A stretch of 64,000 nt of DNA. Origin: Streptococcus sp. bf_0095 (GTDB lineage: Bacteria > Bacillota > Bacilli > Lactobacillales > Streptococcaceae). The notes under the pieces were generated by a model that had not been told where the DNA came from, ran no database searches, and saw nothing but the letters and a program-made list of their open reading frames with translations. Positions 28,887-38,900 of the stretch are shown here, piece by piece (the stretch's first letter is position 1; every line of letters begins with the position of its first letter). Location of the stretch: the NCBI RefSeq assembly GCF_004166885.1, contig NZ_RCYU01000002.1, forward strand, positions 372,001 to 436,000, read 5' to 3'. A program made the position numbers and the translations under genes.

Positions 28887-30902
28887 TTACTTCGCCTTCT
28901 CTAAAATATAAACATGAGCGGACGAATACTGACTCTCCCGGTATCCTAAAGCTTCATAACTCGCTAATAATTGATTGTATTCTTCGTTTTGATCCTTTTG
29001 AGATTGAGGGATCACAATATAATCAATTGTTGGATCCGCCTTCTTATCATTGTGATAGAAAATATCATAGAGTTTTTTATGACCTCTAAGTGATGGTGTA
29101 TAGGCTCCCTCAGCTAAGACTGAAGCATCCTTTGGCAAACTTCCTAAAGTCTTTTGGATTTCATCAAACATGTCTTTATTTTGACGGTAATAGCCGATAT
29201 TAAAGGACCAATTATTAGTAAAGTGGTGTAGAAGACTACCAGAAAAAATAATTCCTACTATCACGATAGCTACCGCTATTTTTTCCTGTAGGATGTTAGT
29301 TTCCTTAAGATCCTCTAATGCTAGAAGCGTCATGATGAAAACTAAAGCACCACTTCCATAGCTATATTGGAAACCAATATCATACTGATAGGGCCAATTA
29401 GGCAGTAGGTTAATCACTATCAGTGGAATCACAAGAAAATAAGTCGACCAACGCCGTTGGAGTAGTCCTAAGAAACATACCGGAGCAAACATCAAGAATA
29501 AATACCCTAATTTTTTAGCAGTCAGTAACGTACTAATGACATATCCTGGATGGAAGAATAGATTTTTAATCACCATTAACATCCCGCTTTCCCCATTGAG
29601 CAAGAATGCCTCAAACCGTGAAACCATTCCTCCCTCACCATAGGCACTCAGAAGATGCATGGCAAAAACGAAATAGGCAATAGGCAAGACAATCTCCGTA
29701 AAAAGAAGCCATCTTTTTGTCTGCTTAGATAGATCAAATCGTTTCTGGAAAAGGAAGAATAAGCCCATACTGAGTACATAGATAAAGGCATCTTCTTTCA
29801 CGAACAATAGTAACATGGTAGCTAGTAGAATCTTCCATTTTTGTTCCGAAATAATGAAATAAAATACCCAAAACACTAATGGGACTAAAAAGCAGTTTTC
29901 ATGCAGATGGAATCCCCCTGCCGTTGTCATCACTGGCAACAACATAAACCATAAGATGGCCAAAGTATTCGTCAGATTAGAAAACTGTAATTTACGAAGG
30001 ATTAATCTCAATGGGATAATCCCTGAAAAGACTACGAGCAACTGTAAAATTTCTAAGGTCTCTACATATGGGAAGAGCTTATAGAATGGCAACATTAGAT
30101 AAAAAATCGGTGAAATATGGACGGCAAAATGAGAGAGTACTCTATCTCTTTCTAAGGTCGTTATCGGAGTCAAATCGTGATTCATCCGTTCAAACATTTG
30201 AGAAAAGATCCCAATATCAAACGATGACAACTCATTTGTCTTCACTTTGTAAACCACTACAACAGAAAGATAAAGGACGTAGATCAGAACAAGCGAAAAC
30301 ACGATTGTTTGAACGATTTTTTTATGTCCCTCCAAGTAGTTATATATCGGAAATTTGAAATAAAGAATAATAAACGCAACTGAGATAATGGAGGCAATAG
30401 CAACCGGCCAGATGATTGAAAGAAATCGGGTGCTGGAAAGATCAATAGCATGAAAGCCAAGTGCTTGATCTTGAAAATTCGAGCTTCCTAAGGTTAGTAA
30501 ACGCGGTGTGGCTAGCAAGATGACCGATACATACAAATAGGATGACTTTTCTTTGTTAAACATCCCCCCTATAAACAAAATTAGAGCCAAAAGAATCAAG
30601 CCCAGCGATAAAAAGAAGGACATACTCTTATAAATAGCTACGAGGAGAGTCACACAAGAAAGAATGATGGTGATACTACGTATATCTGACTTCATCAACT
30701 TGTCATGTAAACAAATTAAGGCACCTCCCACAATAAAAAAGATTCCCATTTTTAATACGGACAAGGGGGCGAGTGTCAAAAACAGATCCTGTGAGGCCAC
30801 ACTCAACAAGTCTACCAATAACATTGTCAAATAGGCACTGATACCGCACATGATAGCATATTCCGTTTTCGCAAACAAATCGCTAAAAACTTTTTTCATC
30901 AT
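28887..30902 (-). CDS. DUF2079 family membrane protein
   Basis: This 671-residue protein has about 14 hydrophobic segments and a short extracellular C-terminus. The segment SSFDIGIFSQMFERMNHDL (about 228-246) is the typical early signature of DUF2079, a GT-C-like family believed to include lipid-linked-sugar-dependent glycosyltransferases. It is transcribed alone, from an extended -10 (TGA-TAAAAT) about 25 bases upstream. Its place beside a GT2/YfhO pair and a Thr-rich adhesin suggests a shared surface-glycosylation role; that is inference. Confidence 0.85.
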   Translation of the reverse strand: MMKKVFSDLFAKTEYAIMCGISAYLTMLLVDLLSVASQDLFLTLAPLSVLKMGIFFIVGGALICLHDKLMKSDIRSITIILSCVTLLVAIYKSMSFFLSLGLILLALILFIGGMFNKEKSSYLYVSVILLATPRLLTLGSSNFQDQALGFHAIDLSSTRFLSIIWPVAIASIISVAFIILYFKFPIYNYLEGHKKIVQTIVFSLVLIYVLYLSVVVVYKVKTNELSSFDIGIFSQMFERMNHDLTPITTLERDRVLSHFAVHISPIFYLMLPFYKLFPYVETLEILQLLVVFSGIIPLRLILRKLQFSNLTNTLAILWFMLLPVMTTAGGFHLHENCFLVPLVFWVFYFIISEQKWKILLATMLLLFVKEDAFIYVLSMGLFFLFQKRFDLSKQTKRWLLFTEIVLPIAYFVFAMHLLSAYGEGGMVSRFEAFLLNGESGMLMVIKNLFFHPGYVISTLLTAKKLGYLFLMFAPVCFLGLLQRRWSTYFLVIPLIVINLLPNWPYQYDIGFQYSYGSGALVFIMTLLALEDLKETNILQEKIAVAIVIVGIIFSGSLLHHFTNNWSFNIGYYRQNKDMFDEIQKTLGSLPKDASVLAEGAYTPSLRGHKKLYDIFYHNDKKADPTIDYIVIPQSQKDQNEEYNQLLASYEALGYRESQYSSAHVYILEKAK

Positions 30903-31037
30903 AAAATCCCTCCAACTGATATTTTATCATAATTTTATACTTCAAACCTAGTTTGGACTAATATTTTTGTAACCTCTCTAACCATTTGATGCCTTATGTT
31001 TTCAACCCCTATCAATTTTCAGTTTCGTCTTTGCAAA

Positions 31038-31064
31038 CAAAAACCGTTAGCCGAAAAGCTAACG
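31038..31064 (-). terminator. Terminator of the carbonic anhydrase operon
   Basis: On the minus strand CGTTAGC, TTTTC, GGCTAACG, then GTTTTTG. It lies just past the stop codon at 31072. Confidence 0.75.
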
Positions 31065-31071
31065 ATTTACG

Positions 31072-31569
31072 TTAATCTATCACCTCAGTGATCAATCCTG
31101 TATCGACATCATAGACAGCTCCTGAGATAATGACATCATCTGGAATCAGCGGCGATGCTTTTAAGAGAGCGACATCCTCCCGGACGCTCTCGTAGATATC
31201 CTGAAAGGGTAGGAAGTCTTGGTCTCCAACATCAACTCCCAGTTCCTTCTTCAGATGCTGACGGAAGCCTTCATTCTCAAAGGTTTGCGCTCCACAGTCT
31301 GTGTGGTGCAAGACGACGATTTCTCGAGTCCCCATCTGTTGCTGTGAGATGACCAAGGAACGAATCATGTCCTCTGTCACGCGCCCACCTGCATTCCGCA
31401 AAATATGGGCATCTCCCAAAGCAAGCCCCAGTGCTGGTGCCACGTGAAGACGAGAGTCCATACAGGTCACAATGGCCACTTGCGTTTTCGGTTTGATCGG
31501 AAGATGGAGGTCTCCGTGCAATTCAACATAGGCTTGATTGGCTTTTAAAAAATTCTCAAAATAGGACAT
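31072..31569 (-). CDS. Beta-class carbonic anhydrase
   Basis: This 165-residue zinc enzyme interconverts CO2 and bicarbonate and supplies bicarbonate for carboxylations. The zinc ligands are in VTCMDSR (about 35-41) and HHTDCGA (about 87-93). The ATG at 31569 (MSYFENFLKAN) is chosen because GAAAGGAAG lies eight bases before it; an upstream in-frame extension lacks a ribosome site. The order dut / phosphatase / radA / (AIM24) / carbonic anhydrase matches pneumococcus except for the AIM24-like gene. Confidence 0.95.
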   Translation of the reverse strand: MSYFENFLKANQAYVELHGDLHLPIKPKTQVAIVTCMDSRLHVAPALGLALGDAHILRNAGGRVTEDMIRSLVISQQQMGTREIVVLHHTDCGAQTFENEGFRQHLKKELGVDVGDQDFLPFQDIYESVREDVALLKASPLIPDDVIISGAVYDVDTGLITEVID

Positions 31570-31669
31570 TAGGAACTTCCTTTCTGGTTGGTAAAATAGT
31601 TTGAACACCAAATTATTTACACTCTATCTTACCATCTTTTTCCCAGATTGTCAGTTGTCAGCCTACATG

Positions 31670-31710
31670 AAAAAGGAGAGCAAAAGCAAACCGACTTCTA
31701 CACTCCTTTC
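31670..31710 (-). terminator. Possible terminator after the AIM24-like gene
   Basis: On the minus strand AAAGGAG and CTCCTTTTTC can pair around a loop of about 20 bases. The structure is weak. Confidence 0.4.
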
Positions 31711-31715
31711 TTATC

Positions 31716-32411
31716 TTATGATCGTCTTGGTAAATAACGATTCAGCAAGCCAGCAAAGGTCTGAAGGTTGAGACTTTGAACATAGACCTCACCAGTCCCT
31801 CTAAAGGTATTGACAACACCTTCACCCGTTCCGATGGATTGCCAGAAACCATTTTCCAAATGGATATTGTAATCCAAAGACTGGCTCCAAGCAACGACAT
31901 GGGCATTATCGATGGTGATTTCTTGATTGTTTAGCTCAATTTTTTTAATTGAGCCGTAGGCATTCACCAAGAGGGTCCCTTGACCTTGGGTCGTCATGAC
32001 GAAGAATCCACCCTGACCACCAAAGAGAGCCTTACCAATCGATTGGGTTTCCATTGTATAGAAAGCTGAACCATCCAGTGCAAGGAAGGCACCATCGTTC
32101 AATCGATACTGCTTTTCGCCCAAGTAGAGTGGCACCACCTGACCTGGTGAGTCGGGTGCCAATGCTAGGTAAGCATTATTAGACTGGGCAAATACCTGAG
32201 TGATAAAGGTACTTTCACCCGAAACCATTGACCGTCCAACTGCTTTCACAAAGCGTCCCACACCAGAGCCACTCGCATTTAATTTGGTGTTGAGGGTCAC
32301 ATTAGGCGTATGGTAGACCATACTCCCCCGTTGAATATAGACAGTTTCACCTTGATTGAGAGACAGCTCGACCAAAGGGAACTGCACATTGTTATCTGTA
32401 AAAAATTGCAA
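31716..32411 (-). CDS. AIM24 / TIGR00266 family protein
   Basis: This 231-residue cytoplasmic protein is made of Gly-rich beta repeats (GSMVYHTPNVTLNTKL, GESTFITQVFAQSNNAYLAL, GGQGGFFVMTTQGQGTLLVNAYG), typical of the AIM24/TIGR00266 family, whose biochemical role is not established. TTG 32411 is chosen as the start because AGGGGGGT lies eight bases upstream and the protein then begins LQFFTDNN, close to the first beta repeat. An ATG further upstream would add 25 residues with no ribosome site. It lies between radA and carbonic anhydrase in one direction. Confidence 0.85.
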   Translation of the reverse strand: MQFFTDNNVQFPLVELSLNQGETVYIQRGSMVYHTPNVTLNTKLNASGSGVGRFVKAVGRSMVSGESTFITQVFAQSNNAYLALAPDSPGQVVPLYLGEKQYRLNDGAFLALDGSAFYTMETQSIGKALFGGQGGFFVMTTQGQGTLLVNAYGSIKKIELNNQEITIDNAHVVAWSQSLDYNIHLENGFWQSIGTGEGVVNTFRGTGEVYVQSLNLQTFAGLLNRYLPRRS

Positions 32412-32493
32412 AATAAGTACCCCCCTATGTTTAGTAAGTATAGAAAAAGTATAGCACAGGAAAAACCTTTTTGCAAACGATTCCAAGATCTGG

Positions 32494-33855
32494 TTAAGAA
32501 AAGACTTTTTTCAGAACTTCCCCTACCGTGGAGACTGCTATCACTTGAATGTCATCTGGGATCGCGATCCCTTGGAGAGAATTTTTAGGTGCATAAATCT
32601 TTGTGAAGCCTAGTTTCGCCGCTTCGTTGATCCGTTGCTCAATCCGAGTCACTCGGCGAATCTCACCAGTCAAGCCAATCTCACCGATAAAGGCCTCTTG
32701 AGGATTGGTTGGAAGCTCCTTGTAGCTAGAAGCAATGGCCACCGCTACGGCTAAGTCAATGGCTGGTTCGTCCAGTTTGACACCACCAGCTGACTTGAGA
32801 TAAGCATCTTGATTTTGGAGAAGGAGCCCGCAACGTTTCTCTAACACAGCCATAATGAGGCTGACCCGATTAAAGTCAAGACCCGTTGTCGTCCGCTTGG
32901 CATTTCCAAATACAGTCGGTGTCACCAAGGCTTGAACTTCCGCCAGGATTGGTCTGCTGCCTTCCATTGTGACGACAATGGCAGAGCCAGTCGCCCCATC
33001 CAAGCGTTCTTCCAGAAATACCTGACTGGGATTGAGGACCTCAACCAAACCGCCCGACTGCATCTCAAAGATTCCGATCTCATTGGTCGAGCCAAAGCGG
33101 TTCTTGACCGCTCTCAGGATCCGGAAGGTGTGGTGGCGTTCGCCCTCAAAGTAGAGCACCGTATCCACCATGTGTTCCAACATCCGAGGTCCTGCCAAGG
33201 TCCCTTCCTTGGTCACATGCCCGACGATAAAGATGGCAATGTTATTAGTCTTAGCCAGCTGCATAAGTTCAGCTGTCACCTCACGCACCTGAGAAACAGA
33301 CCCCTGCACTCCTGAAATCTCAGGAGACATAATGGTCTGGATAGAGTCAATGATGAGGAAGTTGGGCTGGATGCGTTCCACTTCTGCTCGAACACTCTGC
33401 ATATTGGTCTCGGCATAGAGGTAAAACTCACTGTCAATATCTCCCAAGCGCTCAGCTCGCAATTTGATCTGCTGGGCCGACTCCTCTCCACTGACATAGA
33501 GGACCGTTCCCACTTGAGACAGTTGGGTGGAGACTTGAAGGAGCAGGGTCGATTTCCCAATCCCTGGATCCCCCCCGATGAGAACGAGACTCCCTGGGAC
33601 CACTCCTCCACCGAGTACACGGTTGAATTCCTCCATCTCCGTCTTGGTCCGGTGAACATTGATAGAGGTCACGTCCGCCAATTTCATGGGTTTGGTCTTT
33701 TCACCCGTCAAGGATACCCGGGCATTCTTAACTTCTGCAACTTCGACTTCCTCCACAAAGGAAGACCAAGAACCACAGTTAGGACAGCGCCCTAGGTATT
33801 TGGGTGAATTGTAGGCACAATTTTGACAAATAAATGTCGTTTTTTTCTTTGCGAT
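32494..33855 (-). CDS. radA: DNA repair protein RadA (branch-migration helicase), probable AUC start
   Basis: RadA is a RecA-like ATPase with helicase activity that extends D-loops in recombination and transformation. The domains are the C4 zinc finger CQNC..CPNC (residues 10-27 of the extended protein), Walker [11 protein letters not shown], the KNRFG motif ([12 protein letters not shown]) and a Lon-like C-terminal domain ([16 protein letters not shown]). The first ordinary start codon in frame (GTG 33756) would give only 420 residues and remove the zinc finger. Translation from AUC 33855 (or AUC 33858), behind AGAAAGAGG, gives 453 residues, the expected full length. An in-frame stop lies eight codons above, so no other start is possible. 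Confidence 0.93.
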   Translation of the reverse strand: MAKKKTTFICQNCAYNSPKYLGRCPNCGSWSSFVEEVEVAEVKNARVSLTGEKTKPMKLADVTSINVHRTKTEMEEFNRVLGGGVVPGSLVLIGGDPGIGKSTLLLQVSTQLSQVGTVLYVSGEESAQQIKLRAERLGDIDSEFYLYAETNMQSVRAEVERIQPNFLIIDSIQTIMSPEISGVQGSVSQVREVTAELMQLAKTNNIAIFIVGHVTKEGTLAGPRMLEHMVDTVLYFEGERHHTFRILRAVKNRFGSTNEIGIFEMQSGGLVEVLNPSQVFLEERLDGATGSAIVVTMEGSRPILAEVQALVTPTVFGNAKRTTTGLDFNRVSLIMAVLEKRCGLLLQNQDAYLKSAGGVKLDEPAIDLAVAVAIASSYKELPTNPQEAFIGEIGLTGEIRRVTRIEQRINEAAKLGFTKIYAPKNSLQGIAIPDDIQVIAVSTVGEVLKKVFS

Positions 33856-33868
33856 GATAAACCTCTTT

Positions 33869-34384
33869 CTAAATCTCTATCTCACACTCAATCACTTGGC
33901 AAAAATCAATGGTTTCATTCGGTACAAATTGACGCATGAGCATACGATGGGTAACCACTACAAGCTTTTGATAGTCTCGGTACTTGGCCAAACTTTCAAT
34001 AAAGCGAGCTCTCATATCCTCAGCAGTTTCATATTGAATTGGGCTATCCGGAAGGAGCTTCCCATTATTTTCTAGAAACAGAGTCCGAGCTGTTTCAAAA
34101 TTCTCTATACCACTTTCGTATACCTGCCATTCGTGCAATAAAGGCTCTACCCTTAAAGGTAGACCAGTAGCACAAGATACATAAAAAGCCGTTTCTAATG
34201 CTCGCGTCACTGCAGAAGACACCAGTATATCAGCTGAGCCAAGCAAAGGATTTTGACAAAGTTCCTGAGCTTGTTGTCTTCCTTTCTCAGATAAGGGTGC
34301 CAAATCCATTCCGAATCCAGTATAGAAGCGTTCCTCTAACTCGCGATAATCTGGCTCCCCGTGACGCACAAAGATAATCTTCAT
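33869..34384 (-). CDS. Histidine phosphatase (phosphoglycerate-mutase-like) family protein
   Basis: This 171-residue protein carries the phospho-His motif in [10 protein letters not shown] near the N-terminus and a second catalytic His in [12 protein letters not shown] near residue 150. The start at ATG 34384 is one base after the dut stop codon; longer in-frame starts run back through dut. The substrate is unknown. It matches the small gene between dut and radA in pneumococcus and is surely co-transcribed with both. Confidence 0.92.
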   Translation of the reverse strand: MKIIFVRHGEPDYRELEERFYTGFGMDLAPLSEKGRQQAQELCQNPLLGSADILVSSAVTRALETAFYVSCATGLPLRVEPLLHEWQVYESGIENFETARTLFLENNGKLLPDSPIQYETAEDMRARFIESLAKYRDYQKLVVVTHRMLMRQFVPNETIDFCQVIECEIEI

Positions 34385-34385
34385 C

Positions 34386-34835
34386 TTAGTGCCCTGTCGA
34401 CCCAAATCCACCAGTACGAACTCCGTCTGCCTCGTCGCCATCTGCAATTAAAAATGGTGCAAAGACAGCCTGAACCACACGTTCGCCGACTTCAAGAACC
34501 ACTTCCTGGTCGGTAATGTTTTTCATCTGAGCAAAGATATGGCCTTCATTTCCAGGGTTTCCATAGTAGTCACCATCAATGACACCAACAGAGTTAATCA
34601 AGACTAGACCTTTTTTGCGAGGATTAGAGGAACGGTCATAGAGGTAGAGAACCTCTGTCGGTTGCATATAAGCCTTGACTCCTGTTGGCACAAGGACGAT
34701 CTCTCCTGGCGCAATCACCGTGCGTTCTGCTACCTTTAAATCGTAGCCAGCCGCATGGGCTGTCTCCCGTTTTGGAAGCAAGTCTTGATTGGTATAGGTT
34801 GATACAAGTTCAAATCCACGAATTTTTGTCATCAT
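34386..34835 (-). CDS. dut: Deoxyuridine 5'-triphosphate nucleotidohydrolase (dUTPase)
   Basis: This 149-residue enzyme hydrolyses dUTP to dUMP, keeping uracil out of DNA. The trimeric dUTPase motifs are visible in order: AAGYDL (about 28-33), YDRSSNPRKKGLVLINSVGVIDGDYYGN (split over motifs 2 and 3), GERVVQAVFAPF and the C-terminal RTGGFGSTGH that closes over the active site. ATG 34835 and the next ATG are both well spaced behind AGAGGAATT. It is first in the dut-phosphatase-radA unit. Confidence 0.97.
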   Translation of the reverse strand: MMTKIRGFELVSTYTNQDLLPKRETAHAAGYDLKVAERTVIAPGEIVLVPTGVKAYMQPTEVLYLYDRSSNPRKKGLVLINSVGVIDGDYYGNPGNEGHIFAQMKNITDQEVVLEVGERVVQAVFAPFLIADGDEADGVRTGGFGSTGH

Positions 34836-34874
34836 AATTCCTCTTTCATTCTAAATAGTTTCCATCTCTTCTAT

Positions 34875-34880
34875 TATACC
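34875..34880 (-). promoter_or_regulatory. dut promoter (-10)
   Basis: TGG-TATAAT on the minus strand is an extended -10, about 40 bases before the dut start. No good -35 is visible. Confidence 0.5.
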
Positions 34881-34934
34881 ATCACTTTGGCCTAGCGTCT
34901 CCCCTATACTACTATTCGTATTTTTCCTGACAAA

Positions 34935-35028
34935 CACACAAAAGCCCCCTCAAAGGAGGAGACTTTTGCAGGAGATTATATGAAAAAAGTAAACTGTATC
35001 AAACAAAGCTAGGAGGTCTTTGTTGATG
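34935..35028 (-). ncRNA. csRNA-type small RNA (CiaR-dependent), copy 1
   Basis: An untranslated RNA of about 94 nt is predicted from a CiaR-type promoter (35034-35066) to a hairpin terminator (CAAAAGTCTCCTC...GAGGGGGCTTTTG, 34939-34968). The transcript contains the stem AACAAAG..CTTTGTT with CCTCCT in its loop, then CTTTTTTCATATAATCTCCTG. That is the complement of a ribosome site, AT-rich spacer and ATGAAAAAAG start. These features are those of the streptococcal csRNA family, which blocks translation by pairing with start regions (for example comC). It is clearly related to the RNA at 62014-62105. Confidence 0.8.
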
Positions 35029-35033
35029 AGACT

Positions 35034-35066
35034 AGTTTACCTCTTTCTCCTTAAAAAAACCTAAAG
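35034..35066 (-). promoter_or_regulatory. CiaR-box promoter of csRNA copy 1
   Basis: On the minus strand CTTTAG, 5 bases, TTTAAG, 10 bases, TAAACT. The direct repeat differs by one base from NTTAAG-N5-NTTAAG, and the distance to the -10 matches known CiaR-activated promoters. It lies just past the stop of the C26 gene. Confidence 0.75.
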
Positions 35067-35069
35067 AGC

Positions 35070-35759
35070 TTACAATTCTTGTAAAAGATAGCGGAAGAGT
35101 TCGAGATTGCCTTTTTCTTCTTTGACAAGAAACTCTGGATGCCATTGCAAGCCGATGATGCGATGACCGTCCACTGCTTCGATGGCTTCAATGGTCTGAT
35201 CTCGTGGGTCAATGGCTGTCACTCGAAAGTTAGGCGCCAAGTCCTTGATGCTTTGGCGATGAACAGAATTGATCTGGCTAGCTTGCCCAAAGAGACGCTC
35301 CACCACACTGCCTTTTTTGGTCTCAATTGAATGAGAAGTCCCAAAAGGAAGCCCCTGCCAGTGCCCTTCTACTTCTTGATGGAGAGTCCCACCGAAGGCA
35401 ACATTGACCAACTGAACCCCTCGGCAGATAGCTAGGACGGGCTTATTTTGACGGACTGCTTCTTTTAACAAGGCCAATTCAAACTGATCGCGCTCGAGAT
35501 TGTAGTCATCACTCTCGATAGCGATCTCTTCTCCATAAAAGCTAGGATGGACATTTTGCCCCCCACTGAGGATAAGCTTGTCCACTGTTTCGATATAATC
35601 TTTTGCAAAAGATGGGTCTCCCACTGGGATGACCATAGGAAGGCCACCTACTTGCTTAATGGTTTCCGCAAACTTACAAGATACAGACGAATGGATATTT
35701 TTTCCATCTGGATCCACTGCACATAGATTGGCAGAGACTCCAACAATCGTTCTACACAT
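35070..35759 (-). CDS. Class I glutamine amidotransferase-like protein, peptidase C26 / gamma-glutamyl-GABA hydrolase family
   Basis: This 229-residue cytoplasmic hydrolase has the catalytic Cys in PVLAICRGVQLVNVAFGG (about 107-124) and the His/Glu pair in IGLQWHPEF near residue 205. The family cleaves gamma-glutamyl amides; PuuD is the best-known member. The true substrate here is unknown. It has an ATG behind AAAGGAGGGAAGG. In pneumococcus a similar gene lies close to pgi; here they are separated by the large block between 35 and 59 kb. Confidence 0.9.
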   Translation of the reverse strand: MCRTIVGVSANLCAVDPDGKNIHSSVSCKFAETIKQVGGLPMVIPVGDPSFAKDYIETVDKLILSGGQNVHPSFYGEEIAIESDDYNLERDQFELALLKEAVRQNKPVLAICRGVQLVNVAFGGTLHQEVEGHWQGLPFGTSHSIETKKGSVVERLFGQASQINSVHRQSIKDLAPNFRVTAIDPRDQTIEAIEAVDGHRIIGLQWHPEFLVKEEKGNLELFRYLLQEL

Positions 35760-35865
35760 GGCCTTCCCTCCTTTGATATTTCTATTCCCTATTTTATCAT
35801 CCCAACCTTAGAGCGTCTAATATGTATTTTTTAAGAGCCTGATAAATATTTTTTATCACCCAAAG

Positions 35866-35910
35866 CAAAAAAACAGGCTTGTCTAGCGAGGCTAGAACAA
35901 AACCTGTTTT
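35866..35910 (-). terminator. Terminator of the 1306-residue adhesin gene
   Basis: On the minus strand AAACAGG..TGTTCTAGC, CTC, GCTAGACAAG, CCTGTTT form a long imperfect stem ending in TTTTTTT. Confidence 0.8.
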
Positions 35911-35915
35911 AGAGA

Positions 35916-38900
35916 TTAATTCTCACGTTTTTTGTAAACCAAGGCACTTCCAGCAACCGCCAATGCGAGTCCTGTAGCCACTAGTCCTTCACTCATTGAT
36001 TGACCAGTAGAAGGAAGAACTTCTTTTTTATCCTCTTTTGGAGGATTTGATGGAATTTCTTTTTCTGGCTTTTCAGTAGAAGGTGGTGGAGTTTTCCCTT
36101 TTGGAGGATTAGATGGAATTTCTTTTCTTGGTTTGTCATAAGAAGGTGGTGGAGGAGTCAGTTGATTGACAACATTCCCTTTATCTACTACCAAATTTGT
36201 CGCAGCAGTTAATTCCGCCGCAGAAACAGTGATTGAATCAGTTGAAAGTTGGTATCCTGCTGGAGCAGTCAATTCTTTCACCACATAATCCTTAGCCTCA
36301 AAGCCTACAAATCTTACAAGACCATTGGCATCAGATGTTGCTGTCGCTTGACCTTCGCCATATGGATTGGCAACTGGTGTCACACCATCTGCCTCAAAGA
36401 GTCCGAAGACTGCTCCTGCTAGATCTTGGTAGAATGGATTTACCTTGTGAAGCTGAATGGTGTAAAGCTTCAATTCTGGTTTCTCAACTACCGGTGGAGT
36501 TGGTGGAATAGCAGTGAATGGTTTATTGACAATTTTACCTTGATCAAGTACTTGATTGGTTGATGCAATCAACTGGCTAGATGAAACAGTAATCGCTTCT
36601 TCAGAAAGTTGGTATCCTTCTGGAGCAGTGATTTCTTTCACTACATAATCCTTGGCTTCAAGTCCTGTAAAGGTCACAAGACCGTTGGCATCGGATGTCG
36701 CTGTCGCTTGACCTTCGCCATATGGATTTGCAACTGGTGTCACACCATCTGCTTCAAAGAGTCCAAAGACTGCTCCTGCCAAGACTTGACCTTCATTGTT
36801 AACTTTGTGCAATTGAATGCTGTAGAGAGTCAATTCCGGTTTCTCAACTACTGGCGGAGTTGGTGGGATTTCAGTAAACGGTTGGTTCACCACATTACCT
36901 TTATCCACTACCAAATCTGACGCAGCGCTCAATTCTGTTGCAGAGACAGCGATTGAAGCTGTTGAAAGTTGGTAACCTTCTGGAGCTGTCAATTCTTTCA
37001 CTACATAATCCTTAGCCTCAAAGCCTACAAAGCTTACAAGACCATTAGCATCGGATGTCGCTGTCGCTTGACCTTCGCCATAAGGGTTGGCAACTGGTGT
37101 GCTACCATCCGCTTCAAAGAGTCCGAAGACTGCTCCTGCTAGAGCTCGACCTTCACCATTCACCTTGTGAAGCTGAATCGTATAAAGCTTCGCTTCTGGT
37201 TTTTCAACTACTGGTGGCGTTGGTGGGATTTCACTTGTGACAAAGGTATTGGTGAAGGATGTCTTCTCACCATATGCCACTGTAGCCTTGATGGTATTGC
37301 TTGCATCATCTTTCGTAACTATTACTGTCACTTCGATGCTTGCTTGGTCGTAGGTCATTCCTTTTTCTTGAGATTGAGGGATTACTTCCTTAATCGTGTA
37401 GTGGAAAGTTTTCCCTGCATCTTCTTGTGAATAAGAAATTTCGTCAAATGCTACAGAACCATCTGCTGCATTTTGTTTTGTTTGAAGAACTTCTCCAGCT
37501 TCATCCAACAAGTTAAAGCTGAATTCGCCATCTTTTAGGTCACGACCTTCTAAAATCTTGCTGGCTGAAATCTGAGCTTTTGCTGGACTTGGAGCTGAGT
37601 AAGTATTTGCAAAGACCTTGCTTTCTGGATAGACAACTGTTGCTTTTAGGTTGTCTCCATCTTTAGTTACCTGAACGGTTACTTGTTTTTCGGCTGTATC
37701 GTATGTGATACCTGGTACGTTCCCCTTGACTTCCTTCACAGTATAAGTGTGTTCACCTTCTGCTGTGTAAGAGATAGCATCAAAGGTTACTTTGCCAGAT
37801 TTGTTGGTAACAGTTTGAAGTTTGTTTGCACCTTCGTACAATTCAAAGCTAAACTCACCGTCTACCAAGTCACGACCTGTCAACTCTTTCGTCAACTCAA
37901 TTGTTGCAGTTGTTGCGTTTGGTGTGAAGGCATTGGTAAATGTTTTGTTTTCTGGATAGACGACTTCTGCCTTCAAGGCATCTCCGTCACGAGTAACTTT
38001 AACAGTCACTTGTTTTTCGGCTGTGTCGTAAGCAATAGTGGCATTATCCCCTTTGACTTCTTTCACAGTGTAAGTGTGTTCACCTTCTGCTGTGTAAGAG
38101 ATAGCATCAAAGGTTACTTTGCCAGATTTGTTGGTAACAGTTTGAAGCTTGTTTGCACCTTCGTACAATTCAAAGCTAAACTCACCGTCTACCAAGTCAC
38201 GACCTGTCAACTCTTTCGTCAACTCAATTGTTGCAGTTGTTGCGTTTGGTGTGAAGGCATTGGTAAATGTTTTGCTTTCTGGATAGACGACTTCTGCCTT
38301 CAAGGCATCTCCATCACGAGTGACTTTAACAGTCACTTGTTTTTCAGAGGCATCGTAAGTAATAGTGGCATCATTACCTTTGACTTCTTTTACAGTGTAT
38401 GTATGTTCACCTTCTGCTGTGAACTCAATCGGTTCGAATGTAATTTTCCCACTTTGGTTAGTCGTTGTTTGAAGCTTGTTTTCACCTTCGTACAATTCAA
38501 AGCTAAACTCGCCGTCTACCAAGTCACGACCTGTAAGATTTTTATCCAGCTCGATAGTAGCTTGAGTTTTGGCTGGCTTCTCTTTCTTGTTTACAATTGT
38601 TTTGCTAACAGGTTTAGTTGGTGTCGTAAATTCACTAGCTTCAACAATTGTATCTTCTGCCAACCCATAGCCTTCCGGAGCTTGAATTTCTTTGATGATG
38701 TATTTGTCACGAAGGATGTTCTTGACAGTAAATTCACCGTTCGCATCTGACTCGAATTCACCAATCACTTGACCAGTTGCTTGTCGAACAACTTGGAATT
38801 TTGCTCCTTTAAGAGGTCTGTTTTGTTCGTCTACCTTAGTAACTTTAATACTAAATTCGTAACCAATACCTTCACCACCAGCAATTTGGATTTTCACTGT

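Noticed and set aside
34981..35052. Plus-strand mini-ORFs with a perfect AGGAGG then ATG near 35011-35027
   Set aside because: The ribosome-site-like and ATG sequences are the complements of the csRNA anti-start segments, so they are explained by the minus-strand RNA.
37683..38750. Plus-strand 355-codon frame opposite the 1306-residue adhesin
   Set aside because: Antisense shadow of repeated FctA domains; its repeated Cys/Phe-rich composition mirrors the coding strand.
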